This document shows, piece by piece, positions 37,931 through 47,817 of a stretch of 64,000 nt of DNA (positions within the stretch are counted from its first letter, which is position 1; every line of letters begins with the position of its first letter). Made by a program: the position numbers and the translations under genes. Under the pieces are notes generated by a model, which worked only from the letters and a program-made list of their open reading frames with translations, searched no databases and was not told the DNA's origin. The stretch spans positions 31,528,956 through 31,592,955 of the forward strand of contig CM049318.1 of assembly GCA_026874595.1 (NCBI GenBank), written 5' to 3'. The stretch is from Sipunculus nudus. Taxonomy: Eukaryota; Annelida; Sipuncula; Golfingiida; Sipunculidae.

Positions 37931-39721
37931 ATGCCGACCCAGTGCGAGCGACGTTCGAACCCGGAAAACATGCAGTTACAGAAGAAACGGTCGAACTCAA
38001 CGCCAGAAGCATCACCCAAAAACAAAAGGCAGAGGCTTTCCGTCACCCTGTACGACATAAACAGCAGCAGCGTTGAAAGCAGTCCCTCTGGCCCGGACAA
38101 GGAAAAAAACCTCCACGTCAGCCTTTGTGACGTACTGTCTGGCTCTTGCCACTCGAGCCCACAGAACTCGCCTCGGTGCCTGAGCAAGAGCGGACAAGGT
38201 CAAGGACAACGTGACGCTGCAGACATCTACGGGACGCCTGACGTGTTTGACGAAACGTCGGTCACAGGAAGCGATGACGAACACGCCGACGCCGAACAGG
38301 AAACGCCCCTCGATCAGGCGAACCGGACAAAATGGCACTTGGTATCCGGTGGCAGCAAACGGGGTAAGGACAAACTTTTCACAGATACAGGGTACAGTTT
38401 CACAGTGAAATTCCGGAGGAACGGCGTCGTATACTGGAACTGCATCAAACGCAACAAACGCGCCCGCTGCCAAGCTTCCGTCGTGCAAAGAACAAGAGGC
38501 GGCAAACACCATTTCCAACCCGGCATTCATTCCCACACACACGGTCCCCTCCCGGGTGCTCACAGGGCTGCCGAGATATCGTGGAGCATAAAGAAAAAGG
38601 CAGAAGCTGACCTGTTCGCGCCGGCAGGCGAGGTGGTGGAAGGGGTTTTACGCAGGGACCTGAAACCCGGCGAAATCTGCACGGCCATACCTAAAACCAA
38701 ACACCTGATACGCGCAGCAAACAGGCACAGACAGAACAAGAGACCTCCTCACCCCAGGAACCTCGACTTCCACTTGGAAGAAAGAGCCGTCCCAACAGAT
38801 TTCCTGCACGGTGACATACACACCGACGGCAAGAGGCACCTCGTGTTTGCAACACGCAACATGCTGCAACTGCTCGCCAAAGCGAAACGGTGGTACATGG
38901 ACGGCACCTTCAAGCTCGTGAAACAACCTTTCACCCAGTTGTACAGCGTGCACGTGTTCATACGCGGCAACGACACTTACAAACAGGTCCCACTGGTGTT
39001 CGTGTTGATGTCCGGGAAACGTGAAAAGGATTACGTTGACGTTTTCAAACACTTGATGGGGTTGCTGCCCCCGACCACATGCGTACAAGAAATAATGCTG
39101 GACTTCGAGAAGGCTGTATGGAACGCCGTCCGGAAGGTCATGCCCAGCGTCCGGTTAAAAGGATGCGCTTTCCACTGGACCCAAGCCGTATGGAGGCATG
39201 TGCAAAGCCTGGGCCTGCAGTCGGCCTACTCCCGCAACAACCTGGTACACAAGACATGCCGACGACTGCTAGCGTTGCCGTTCCTACCAGCATCGGAGAT
39301 AGCAGGAGCTTTCAACCGTCTGGAAAACGCCACACTCAAACAGTCACTGCGCAGGTTGACCCGCTACGTGCGGAAGACGTGGATAAACTCTACAACGTGG
39401 CCTCCCGCCGCCTGGTCCGGATTCATGCAGAGCGTGAGAACCAACAATGACTGTGAAGGGTGGCACCGCAGGATACAAAGCCGGGTGAAAAGGACAAATA
39501 TTTCTCTGTACCTGTTGATAGCCCTCCTGTACGAGGAGGCCTTAAACATAAGAGTTCAGGTGCAGCTGTTGCCAGAACATAAAGTCGCCCGCTACCAACG
39601 GTCACTGTACAGGGACATGCAAGGTCGCTTGTTCGAGCTGTGGGCACAATACCAGGAAGGGGCCCTGTCACCCGACCAACTGTTGAAGCAATGCGCCAGG
39701 GTATACGCACCCGCACTGTGA
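37931..39721 (+). CDS. FLYWCH zinc finger + MULE-type transposase domain protein
   Basis: A 596-residue protein from the ATG at 37931 (an upstream TTG would add six residues). Residues 1-130 are Ser/Pro-rich with a nuclear-signal-like KNKRQR. Residues 136-205 match a FLYWCH-type zinc finger: VYWNCIKR, then ARCQASV, then HSHTH. Residues 315-470 match a MULE (Mutator-like element) transposase DDE domain: WYMDGTFK (Asp324), VPLVFVLMSGK, MLDFEKA (Asp391), LKGCAFHWTQAVWR, and DCEGWH (Glu509) as the likely third acid. All three acids are present, so activity is not excluded. This domain pair is common in invertebrate MULE transposons. Its presence in a herpesvirus suggests capture from a host element; codon usage looks like that of its neighbours. 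An AATAAA follows at 39841. Confidence 0.85.
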   Translation: MPTQCERRSNPENMQLQKKRSNSTPEASPKNKRQRLSVTLYDINSSSVESSPSGPDKEKNLHVSLCDVLSGSCHSSPQNSPRCLSKSGQGQGQRDAADIYGTPDVFDETSVTGSDDEHADAEQETPLDQANRTKWHLVSGGSKRGKDKLFTDTGYSFTVKFRRNGVVYWNCIKRNKRARCQASVVQRTRGGKHHFQPGIHSHTHGPLPGAHRAAEISWSIKKKAEADLFAPAGEVVEGVLRRDLKPGEICTAIPKTKHLIRAANRHRQNKRPPHPRNLDFHLEERAVPTDFLHGDIHTDGKRHLVFATRNMLQLLAKAKRWYMDGTFKLVKQPFTQLYSVHVFIRGNDTYKQVPLVFVLMSGKREKDYVDVFKHLMGLLPPTTCVQEIMLDFEKAVWNAVRKVMPSVRLKGCAFHWTQAVWRHVQSLGLQSAYSRNNLVHKTCRRLLALPFLPASEIAGAFNRLENATLKQSLRRLTRYVRKTWINSTTWPPAAWSGFMQSVRTNNDCEGWHRRIQSRVKRTNISLYLLIALLYEEALNIRVQVQLLPEHKVARYQRSLYRDMQGRLFELWAQYQEGALSPDQLLKQCARVYAPAL

Positions 39722-39840
39722 ACATGGAGGGCCTGTGTTAAATCGAATGTTTGTATAAAATGCAAATCGATGTATTATGTGTTTATAAAGTGATGTTGTT
39801 GAATCTACCGTAACAAAACATTAGTGTCGCGGTAAAAAAG

Positions 39841-39846
39841 AATAAA
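39841..39846 (+). terminator. Poly(A) signal AATAAA
   Basis: 120 bases after the stop of the transposase-like gene. Confidence 0.5.
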
Positions 39847-39951
39847 GGTTTTGTGGATTCACAAACAGTCATTCACAAGTGGGTTCACAATCATTTCGTG
39901 TTTGAGCATGAGAGATAAAAACAAAACAAACCTTGACATAGCACAAATGTG

Positions 39952-39957
39952 TTTATT
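39952..39957 (-). terminator. Poly(A) signal for the leftward lectin-like gene
   Basis: TTTATT on the plus strand, about 260 bases beyond the stop at 40219. Confidence 0.4.
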
Positions 39958-40218
39958 GTATAAAGCTACACGTCACACGATGTATACGGTCACCCTTGCC
40001 TTACCCTACCCACACAGATAAATGGGGTGGTTAACACGTATGAAACACTGTACAATTCCAAATATATATCATAACACACAAACTGCATGACACTAACAAC
40101 TGTACAAAAGAAAACATCTTGATTATACTATACATGGTCTAAGTATATACAGAGCTAGTCGTCCGAATGCGACAGAACAGTCCTTTTTCCTTTTTACCCT
40201 CCTCGACTGCAGCAAATC

Positions 40219-41544
40219 TTAACGTATGCAGACGTTTAAAGCATTAATGACTATGGACAGCAGCAGTGATGTGTCTGCAAACGGCTTTCGAAAACCTGCA
40301 GACAGATTTCTCATTGCGTGTGTGGGGGCAACTGTGGGAATAAAGGGCTGTGGATCGACGGGTATCATGGGACTGGGACTTGTCAACGAACGTACATTGA
40401 CATAGCCGTCTTCGTTTGCGTTGTTGGATATAGGAGAAACAGTGCTAGGTGCAGGGCTGCTGCCTGAAAATAGTATATACGGAGCGCTTGGTTCAGAGTT
40501 GTCTCCTGACGACATGTCTGCGTCTTGGCATACACCTGGATGACGTGCAGACAGTCCTGAGGGATCGGCAAACGCATGTACGTGCAGCTGATGAGGAATA
40601 CGGAGCGGGTACCGGGAGGTGCCAGTATCCTGTGCCGGGCTGACAGACAAATCGTTCACAGAAGTCACGCTCTTGTGCCGTTTGATTGTGTTCATACAAA
40701 TCACCTGGTGGCGACTGTGGCACGGCACAGCCTTCCACAAGAAACCTTTGGGGAATTTCCTGACGATGGCACAGTTTTTATTTGGCTTAGGTTGGTCTTT
40801 GTACCAAAAGTAAATGTCTGGAATAGCAGACCGGTTGCCTGAGAAATGGTATTCCCAAACGTGGTCCACAACATCAAGCCAGTACACGTGACGCGCTAAA
40901 ACAGACTTGTAGAGCACTCTGGACAATGCCTTTATCTCTTTTTCGTTCTTGACCGAGGCCAACCGCGCTCCTATGCTAACACACAGATTCCTAGCCTCAA
41001 ACCAACTGCTGACACCAGGTCCGAATATGTAACAAGGTCCGTTCTGGTGTTTGCACTCACAGTAATGTCCTGAAAACCACAGAGGACACCCGGTAGCGGT
41101 AGGCAGTTCGCAGACATAACCAAAGTCTACGTCGCGTCCATTGCAGTAAAAGGGGAGGAGGGTCTTCCCCCTAGGTCTCAACAGAGCGCAATGTTGCCCC
41201 TGCATATTGTACACCTGGTGTATAGTACCGCAGAAACGGGAACGGCCAGACACGCGCCACTGTTTGAGCTTCTTCCCTTTCAGAGAGATCCATGATTCCG
41301 TAACACCAGCGCTGCTCATGAAGTCAGTCAGTCTTTCATGAAACGTTACAGCGTCTGACACATTATCGGGTACAGGCAGGGCCCACGTCTCCCCTCCTAA
41401 GATACTGCACGCGTGCCCGGCTTCAGCGTTTGTCACCGACAACCCGAGAGAACGGAACGCGGGATTTGGACGGCCAGCAGACGTGGTGACGAACAACAAC
41501 AGATACAGCAGATGGAAATGCAGCATGATGATACTGAACAGCAT
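40219..41544 (-). CDS. Secreted or membrane protein with two C-type-lectin-like domains (member 1)
   Basis: A 441-residue protein with an N-terminal signal peptide (about residues 1-23, hydrophobic LLYLLLFVTT). Two C-type-lectin-like domains follow, about residues 28-150 and 153-285. The second keeps the family landmarks CYIFG, SWFEARNLCVSIGARLASV, YWLDVVD and CHSRHQVIC. The calcium/sugar motifs (EPN or QPD, and WND) are absent, so binding of glycans through calcium is not predicted. A Ser/Thr/Pro-rich stalk (286-410) looks O-glycosylated, and the C-terminus ends in a hydrophobic stretch (SLLLSIVINALNVCI), a possible membrane or lipid anchor. A TATA box (TATATAAAG) lies about 145 bases upstream. 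Likely displayed on virions or infected cells; the ligand is unknown. Paralogous to the next two genes. Confidence 0.8.
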   Translation of the reverse strand: MLFSIIMLHFHLLYLLLFVTTSAGRPNPAFRSLGLSVTNAEAGHACSILGGETWALPVPDNVSDAVTFHERLTDFMSSAGVTESWISLKGKKLKQWRVSGRSRFCGTIHQVYNMQGQHCALLRPRGKTLLPFYCNGRDVDFGYVCELPTATGCPLWFSGHYCECKHQNGPCYIFGPGVSSWFEARNLCVSIGARLASVKNEKEIKALSRVLYKSVLARHVYWLDVVDHVWEYHFSGNRSAIPDIYFWYKDQPKPNKNCAIVRKFPKGFLWKAVPCHSRHQVICMNTIKRHKSVTSVNDLSVSPAQDTGTSRYPLRIPHQLHVHAFADPSGLSARHPGVCQDADMSSGDNSEPSAPYILFSGSSPAPSTVSPISNNANEDGYVNVRSLTSPSPMIPVDPQPFIPTVAPTHAMRNLSAGFRKPFADTSLLLSIVINALNVCIR

Positions 41545-41687
41545 TCACACACTGAGAGAACTTGTTCTAGCATAGAACAAGCGTAACACGTAACAACACT
41601 TACTGCAACAGAGGCTTCGGTCCGACGGAACACCAGGCTGCTGTGAAGACTGGGCGAATATGATTCAAATCTCCGGCAGACCTGGTC

Positions 41688-41696
41688 TTTATATAG
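41688..41696 (-). promoter_or_regulatory. TATA box of lectin-like gene 1
   Basis: TATATAAAG on the minus strand, about 145 bases upstream of the ATG at 41544. Confidence 0.5.
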
Positions 41697-41964
41697 CTGC
41701 GTGATGCAACAGTCGTCGTGTCAAGTTCGTGACATTGCGTCATGTTACACCCCGGGAATGTTTCGGGAAAAACCAGGTTTAATTTTCGTTACAGCAGCAG
41801 GAATGTTAAAACATCCGCTTCACCAAAAAAAAAATGAAATATCTGATAAGCAAGTGATTTACATGCGTCACGTTGTGTCATGTTACTTCCTGGGTAATAT
41901 CTTCCGCGCATGTGAATCCCCATACGGGGGCGTATTGTTTTTCATGACCCTTCCGTCTGATGTT

Positions 41965-43074
41965 TTAGATTGACGTAATGATACTGACGCACAGTGATAG
42001 ACATGTACGTATGATAACGGCGTGGGATATAGAGCTGTGTGATGACGCGGTAGAATATGTCCCAGTAGCAGTAGCAGTATCCGATGCGTTGTGCGGGTAG
42101 CGTGTAGGCACGTTGACCATTGCGCCATTACGTCTTGTCGATAGAGAACGATGACTCATGCAGACGATTTGATGGCGGCTTTCGCAGTCCACAGCTTCCC
42201 AGAAATATCCATCTGGGTATTTCCTTACTACGGCACAGTTTTTCGCGGTGGCAGGTTGTTGTCTGTACCAAAAGTACATGTCGGGAACCGTAGTCCGGTT
42301 TCTAGGCAGACGATATTGCCAAACGTGGTTCACCAGGTCCACAAAATAATTGCCTGGTAGAAATTTCTTCTTAAGGAACAAAGACAGAGTTTTTGCTTCA
42401 TTCTCATTATGAACGACGGCCAAGCGTGCCCCTATGTAAACGCACATGCTATTAGCCGCAAACCAATCGGGGGCGCCACGGATTATCACATAGCACTGTC
42501 CTTTTTGCCCCGTGCACAGACGACTGAAGAACCACCGGCTGGAGGATGATACCTGACATAAGCCATCATTCCTGTCTTCAGTGCAGTTTACAGATACAGC
42601 AGCTTCATATCTGGTCTTAATAAGAGCGCAGTGTTTGGGTCGTATCCCGTTTTCTTGCACTTCGCCGGTGAAAGGTTTAGTCCCGGACACCTGCCATTTT
42701 TTTAGCGTATTCCCTTTCAGCCAAATCCACGCTTCGGAAATACCAGCACTGTTCATGAAATCAGTCAATTTTGTGTGGAACGATAACCCGTCATAGTTGT
42801 CATCCGGTGCAGGCAGGTACCACCTGCCATCCTGTAACATACCGCACGCATACTGGGCCTCGCTGTTTGTCAGATTAATGTCGACGAATCTGAATGCATG
42901 ATACGGAGAAGGGGCAGCAGATCTCGGAGTCACAGAGGTTGCCAGACATAGGTCACTGTACAGTACAAAAAATACAGAAAGCCGGAAAATACACCCCATC
43001 AATACAAAAAACAGTACCAAATGGTAAGCAAACCTCTGCGAACACGAACTCCAGTGACCACCAGCGGCACCCAT
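41965..43074 (-). CDS. Two-domain C-type-lectin-like protein (member 2)
   Basis: A 369-residue protein (ATG 43074; an internal Met at 42999, conserved with the neighbouring copy, is an alternative). A signal-peptide-like segment (LVLFFVLMGC...FFVLYSDLCLA) is followed by two degenerate C-type-lectin-like domains. The second contains CYVIIRGA, WFAANSMCVYIGARLAVV, YFVDLVNHVW and CESRHQIVC. No WND or QPD calcium motif remains. A Ser/Thr-rich segment leads to a hydrophobic C-terminus (VIIRTCLSLCVSIITSI). It is nearly the same as the next gene, including upstream and downstream flanks, so the pair arose by recent tandem duplication. Surface or secreted location is inferred. Confidence 0.8.
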   Translation of the reverse strand: MGAAGGHWSSCSQRFAYHLVLFFVLMGCIFRLSVFFVLYSDLCLATSVTPRSAAPSPYHAFRFVDINLTNSEAQYACGMLQDGRWYLPAPDDNYDGLSFHTKLTDFMNSAGISEAWIWLKGNTLKKWQVSGTKPFTGEVQENGIRPKHCALIKTRYEAAVSVNCTEDRNDGLCQVSSSSRWFFSRLCTGQKGQCYVIIRGAPDWFAANSMCVYIGARLAVVHNENEAKTLSLFLKKKFLPGNYFVDLVNHVWQYRLPRNRTTVPDMYFWYRQQPATAKNCAVVRKYPDGYFWEAVDCESRHQIVCMSHRSLSTRRNGAMVNVPTRYPHNASDTATATGTYSTASSHSSISHAVIIRTCLSLCVSIITSI

Positions 43075-43128
43075 GCCTGTCCTTCTCACAAGACTGTGCG
43101 CATGTGGCGTTCATGCTGCCCGGTGATG

Positions 43129-43136
43129 GTTATATA
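43129..43136 (-). promoter_or_regulatory. TATA box of lectin-like gene 2
   Basis: TATATAAC within a TGACTATATAACC context, identical to that ahead of gene 3. A G9 run lies just upstream at 43162-43170. Confidence 0.5.
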
Positions 43137-43384
43137 GTCACCTGTGATGACGTATACACTCGGGGGGGGGAGGGGAATAAAAATAAAGAGGACATATCTG
43201 ATAAGCAAGCGATTTACATGCGTCACGTTGGGTCATGTTACTTCTGCATCACTGGCACCCAAACGAAAACAACACAAAAACGATGTTTGATCAGCAAACC
43301 AGATATAATGTATACAGATCTTCCGTGCATGAGACTCCCCATATGGGGGCGTATTGTTTTTGCATAACCCTTCAGTCTGATGTT

Positions 43385-44416
43385 TTAGATGGACGTAATG
43401 ATACTGACGCACAGTGATAGACACATACGTATGATAACGGCGTGCGATATAGAGCGGTATGATGACGCGGAAGAATATATCTCAGTAGCAGCATCCGATG
43501 CGTTGTGCGGGTAGCGTGTAGGCACGTTCACTATTGCGCCATCACTTCTTGTCGATAAAGAACGATGACTCATGCAGACGATTTGATGGCGGCTTTCGCA
43601 GTCCACAGCTTCCCAGAAATATCCGTCTGGGTATTTCCTTACTACGGCACAGTTTTTCCCGGTGGCAGGTCGTTGTCTGTACCAAAAGTACATGTCGGGA
43701 ACCGCAGTCCGGTTTCCAGGCAGACGGTATTGCCAAACGTGGTTCACCAGGTCCACCCAGTATTCCGTTGCACCGGATATCTGAGATGTTATGAACTTAT
43801 TCAGCGCTGTAGCTTCCTGTTCATTATGAACGACGGCCATGCGTGCCCCTATGTAAACGCACATGCTTTTAGCCGCAAACCAACTTGCGGCGCCACGCAT
43901 AATCGCGTAGCACGGTCCGTACTGTCCGTTGCAGAGATTACTGAAGAACAGGTGGCTGGAAGACGGTACAACGCATATAAACATCCAGACGTCGTCATTA
44001 CACGACATACTCACAACAGATTGATATTGAGATTGCATCCTGGCGCAGTGTCTGTGTTGCTCCCCGTTATGTTGTACCCAGCCGTTGAAAGGTTTCTTCC
44101 CGGACACCCGCCATTCGTTTAGCTTGTTCCCTTTCAGCGAAATCCACGCTTCGGAAATACCAGTACTGTTCATGAAATCAGTCAATTCTGTGTGGAACGA
44201 TAACCCGTCATAGCTGTCATCCGGTGCAGGCAGATACCACCTGCCATCCTGTAACATACCGCACCCATACTGGGCCTCACTGTTTGTCAGATTGATGTCG
44301 AAAAATCTGAATGCATGGTACGGAGAAGGGGCAGCAGATCTCGGAGTCAAAGAGTTTGCCAGACAGAAATCACTGTACAGTACCCAAAGTACAAAAAGCC
44401 GGCGGCTACACCCCAT
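43385..44416 (-). CDS. Two-domain C-type-lectin-like protein (member 3)
   Basis: A 343-residue close paralogue of member 2. The ATG at 44416 gives a signal peptide (MGCSRRLFVLWVLYSDFCLA); the frame stays open upstream without an ATG. Both lectin-like domains and the hydrophobic C-terminus (VIIRMCLSLCVSIITSI) are kept. The domains have diverged more in their loops (e.g. the ends of domain 1) than in their cores, which could reflect selection for different ligands. The promoter (TGACTATATAACC) is shared with member 2. Calcium-site residues are absent. Confidence 0.8.
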   Translation of the reverse strand: MGCSRRLFVLWVLYSDFCLANSLTPRSAAPSPYHAFRFFDINLTNSEAQYGCGMLQDGRWYLPAPDDSYDGLSFHTELTDFMNSTGISEAWISLKGNKLNEWRVSGKKPFNGWVQHNGEQHRHCARMQSQYQSVVSMSCNDDVWMFICVVPSSSHLFFSNLCNGQYGPCYAIMRGAASWFAAKSMCVYIGARMAVVHNEQEATALNKFITSQISGATEYWVDLVNHVWQYRLPGNRTAVPDMYFWYRQRPATGKNCAVVRKYPDGYFWEAVDCESRHQIVCMSHRSLSTRSDGAIVNVPTRYPHNASDAATEIYSSASSYRSISHAVIIRMCLSLCVSIITSI

Positions 44417-45382
44417 AAGTATAAAAAAACAGGACCAAACGGGTAGCAAACATCTGCGAACACGTTATCCAGTCACCAGCAGCGGCACACGTGCCTGTCC
44501 TTCTCAGAAGACTGTGCGCATGTGGCGTTCATGCTGCCCAATGGTGGTTATATAGTCACGTGTGATGACGTTTACACGCGAAGTGGGGGATTACACACGT
44601 GTGGCAGAAACGTTAACATAATACAATCAGCAAGCATACATTACGCGTATCCAAATATAGTTTTTTTTCTGAATCTGTGATGACGCACACGGATCAACAT
44701 GCGGTCCAGTTTGTATCAACTTCGTTCTTGAAGATAGTTGGACGGTTGCCGTTGCCGAGTTTCATACATAAACCGGAGGAGTAGAACAAATATCTAAGGG
44801 GAACCCTGATGCAACGCGTTGTGACAGAGCTGCACGGTTAAATATGGACATCAGCTAAGAGACCGTGATGGGAACAAACAAAATTGAAAACATGTGGTGC
44901 CATCCAGTGAGAACTCTGTTACCATCCTGTTATTTCATATAGTGACGTGTACCGGATCACATGGTATCTTATAGATAATTTGTTTACACACGCACTTACA
45001 TACACACACACACATAGCATAACGCCCATCATACTCTGATATGCGATTCAGTTATGCCCTTTATTACGTGACATATATATTACAGTATAAACAAAAACAA
45101 ATCCCATGCACAACAACCTGTTATACAAAACCTTATTGCCTGGAAAACTGGCTGTGACGTAAGGTCCATTACGAGACACGTCCCGTATGTTAATCCCACG
45201 TTTCAAACAGTCATATATATGCGTGCATTGTATAAAAATGCTACATCGTTGCGTATGCTCAAAGACCAAACAATCAGTTCTTTCGAAAAATCCCGAATAC
45301 ACGAGTTTATATCAGCATCTGGACCTCAAACACTTCCAGCGTTTGATGTGTATATACAGTGCCTTAGACGGGGCGTACATGC
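44417..45382. other. Intergenic region
   Basis: About 0.97 kb. The lectin-like promoter (TATA at 44548-44555) is at the left end; the rest is AT-rich with CA repeats near 44990-45016. Short frames here lack convincing composition; I support no gene. Confidence 0.4.
44548..44555 (-). promoter_or_regulatory. TATA box of lectin-like gene 3
   Basis: TGACTATATAACC, the same sequence as at 43129, about 130 bases upstream of the ATG at 44416. Confidence 0.5.
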
Positions 45383-46057
45383 TTACGAACGGTTGTTCAC
45401 GTTGTCCACCAGCATGGGACGATCGAGATGTTTCATACCTTGTTTATAAAAATCCGACACATGCGCGTGGTAATGGCCGCGCAGCAACTCCATGGCAGCA
45501 TCAAGTTCATATACACCGTTGTTATCAAGAAGAAGGTACAGGAGTGTTCTGGCTTGGGCCGTGTTTATCCTGTGATCACGTATCTGCTCGACCATGTTGT
45601 CGTTGATAAACCCTCGCGCAGCAAGTACATCAACTACGTCGCTATGCAGCACGTCTAATTTGTCGGCCATACCGGGAAGTATTTTGTAAAAACTGTCGTT
45701 CCAAGACGAAGACACCTTAGCCGGAGGCGAACCGTGTGGTCGAGCCTTTTTCTCATCCCGACTCAGTGCTTTCATGCGATCTTGATACATCCGCAAAACG
45801 TCTGGGTGATGACGCCCTATAATTTTCATAGCTTTGTCAAGCCTTCTGGGAGTGTTCGTATCCGCCAGTGTGTGCAGCAACAGTTCGGCTTGTTCCGAAT
45901 TAGTCATCTTCGCCCTGACATTATCCAGCTCGTCCCTGTCGAGAAACCCCTCTGCCAACAGCTCGTCAGGCAGCAGACTCTGTTTCACGTACAATGCAGA
46001 TGCCAAACGGGGCAGTATGCCGTAAAACGCCTCGTGCCAATGTGAAGAACAAGCCAT
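45383..46057 (-). CDS. Tandem CARD protein
   Basis: A 224-residue protein consisting almost entirely of two CARD-like death-fold domains: residues about 8-92 and 118-210. Both have the same six-helix outline: FYGILPRLASAL / FYKILPGMADKL, then LLAEGFLDRDELDNVR / LAARGFINDNMVEQIR, then AELLLHTL / ARTLLYLL, and a final helix with a conserved H-x-x-V-x-x-x-Y/F pattern. A basic linker (EKKARPHGS) joins them. No enzyme domain. CARD domains recruit caspases, MAVS/RIG-I-type sensors or cIAPs by homotypic contact, so a viral decoy or adaptor that blocks or redirects host signalling is the natural inference. An ATAAAAG box lies about 55 bases upstream. It is related in fold, but not obviously in close sequence, to the CARD genes at 57-62 kb. 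Confidence 0.65.
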   Translation of the reverse strand: MACSSHWHEAFYGILPRLASALYVKQSLLPDELLAEGFLDRDELDNVRAKMTNSEQAELLLHTLADTNTPRRLDKAMKIIGRHHPDVLRMYQDRMKALSRDEKKARPHGSPPAKVSSSWNDSFYKILPGMADKLDVLHSDVVDVLAARGFINDNMVEQIRDHRINTAQARTLLYLLLDNNGVYELDAAMELLRGHYHAHVSDFYKQGMKHLDRPMLVDNVNNRS

Positions 46058-46407
46058 GGTCGTGGTAGGGCTCCCTAAGGAATTGTGCCTGGCAACTAGA
46101 CATCACCGCTGCTTTTATGTGTTTTCGAACATGTACAGCCAGGCAGTGCGCATGCCTGGGGGTTGACGGCATTGGCTCAAAATTGTTTACCAAATTCAAA
46201 TGTGAGTAACGGCAGAGCTCATGTGACATAACAAAAAATGGCCTCATTTCAAGGTCAGTCAACTGCATGAGCGAAGATACGTTTCTGAGATGCATTATCC
46301 CACGCGACATGAACACATATAGATATAAAAACACCATGAGGAGATGTATGCACTGGTGTTATTGTGTGTGACGTACGCTATCAGATATCAGGTACACAAT
46401 GACGCTT

Positions 46408-46950
46408 TCACGAGAAAGGACCAAATGACACACAGCAGCAACGGGAGGTTACATTCCTCTTTTGGTATCGGCTACATGGGCAGTACTTGAAACACAGCAG
46501 ACCCCTGTGGAAATCACTGTCAGCGTGAGACACTCGGTACTCTTTGCTAAAGAAGCAGTACAATATGTACACAGCCAGGCATCGGGCTTCAGCCGTCGGG
46601 ACCATGCGTGTAAGGTTCACTGTGATCGAAGGGCATATCCTGTGCCAGCTGACCCACGGTTCCGTTTTATACACAGCCGTCAAAGTAGCCTCATCAAGTG
46701 TGATCCCGTACCCTCTCCCGATATCAGTTATCATACTCAAGCAGAGGCTGGGTGGCCACGGGTCCACGCCGTCAACCAGTTCCACGCACTGCCACGATCT
46801 GGGAAATACATCAGTTGATCTGTCGTCAAGGACTTTGATCTTCTTCAAAAGTAGCTCCGCGTGACCCATCAAATTGTCCATCAGATATGTCATTTCGTTC
46901 TTGTCGCACAACCTGCTGGTTAACTGGTCGTCGGCTGGGAGCGAATGCAT
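46408..46950 (-). CDS. 'VDPWPP' family protein, member 2
   Basis: A 180-residue protein from the ATG at 46950. It shares ordered blocks with the protein at 18220-18741: VDPWPPSLCLSM, ...TLTAVYKTE..., ...P-I-N-L-T-x-M-x-P, and LAVYILYCFF. The C-terminal 30 residues are Cys-rich (CFKYCPCSRY, then CCCVSF) and not shared. No membrane segment or signal peptide. Function unknown; the paralogy is the main information. Confidence 0.7.
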   Translation of the reverse strand: MHSLPADDQLTSRLCDKNEMTYLMDNLMGHAELLLKKIKVLDDRSTDVFPRSWQCVELVDGVDPWPPSLCLSMITDIGRGYGITLDEATLTAVYKTEPWVSWHRICPSITVNLTRMVPTAEARCLAVYILYCFFSKEYRVSHADSDFHRGLLCFKYCPCSRYQKRNVTSRCCCVSFGPFS

Positions 46951-47817
46951 CACGCTGTGTCCGAAGTATAATCAAGAATGAGCACACGTCCGCAACTGTT
47001 GGGTACGTCAAACACAATGTGTTGTGTGGGCGTGGCTTGAATGGGATACATGTATTCGGAAGGTCTCACCCGCCATGAAACAAGGGGTGACGGCTTCTCA
47101 AACTCACATGAATATATATATATATATATATATGTATATGAGGGGTGACGGGTTGAAATGTGGTTAAACAGGGTTCGTCCCTGGTATGATCTTAATACGT
47201 TTGCTGGTAATCTGCTTTTTCATCGCTGCTCGATAACTGTCTGCGTGTTTGCATGTATACATAAATTATTTTTGTCGTTGGCGATCGGTTTCAGATTAAA
47301 CACCCGATACAGAAAACCCTGCACGCCGAGGTGTACTTTCACGTTATATACATTTTTAAAAAAGAAGAAGACGGGTACATCAAAACCATTCGTCACCCAG
47401 ATGTATATTTTAGGCACATCCAATGCGAATGCACGAATATCGTTTGAACAACCAGATGTTATATGGATCTGATCAACCAGATACGACAAACATACTAATA
47501 GATGTTGATATCACTTGATACTTCCAAACTCAGAAAACGAAATTTTAAATAAATGCATATGTGACAATATTTCAAAATATGTATAAAAACGTGATGTACT
47601 CGTTATTTTCAACAATGTTTTGCCTGAATCTACGTCACAATACCTGTGGAACTCATAAGACGGAACTTATATAATGAATAAAATATGAAAGTTTCACGGT
47701 CTTCTTTATGCCATAATCATCCGCATATGTGATTCATGATCATTTTCTGATACATTTTATAAATACATAAAGGCACACAAAACATCCAGTTCAATTAAAG
47801 TATGCAGTCCGCACAAA
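46951..47817. other. AT-rich intergenic region with a TA microsatellite
   Basis: It contains (TA)n at 47112-47133. An opposite-strand frame at 47220-47489 is the best candidate but has low-complexity codons, and I do not support it. Confidence 0.4.
47112..47133. repeat. (TA)n microsatellite
   Basis: Eleven TA dinucleotides in a row; potential easily melted DNA. Confidence 0.8.

Larger units (their letters stand above)
39722..40218. other. Intergenic region after the transposase-like gene
   Basis: Convergent gap with AATAAA at 39841-39846 (rightward) and TTTATT at 39952-39957 (leftward, for the lectin-like gene). The rest is AT-rich; no frame supported. Confidence 0.45.

Noticed and set aside
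40219-44416. Calcium-dependent sugar binding by the lectin-like domains
   Set aside because: The EPN/QPD and WND residues are missing in the second domains, so I only call them lectin-like.
45187-45606. 139-codon plus-strand frame opposite the double-CARD gene
   Set aside because: Mostly antisense to the CARD gene, with no domain and unusual composition.
47220-47489. 89-codon minus-strand frame in AT-rich DNA
   Set aside because: Low-complexity phenylalanine/lysine runs, no promoter, no family resemblance.
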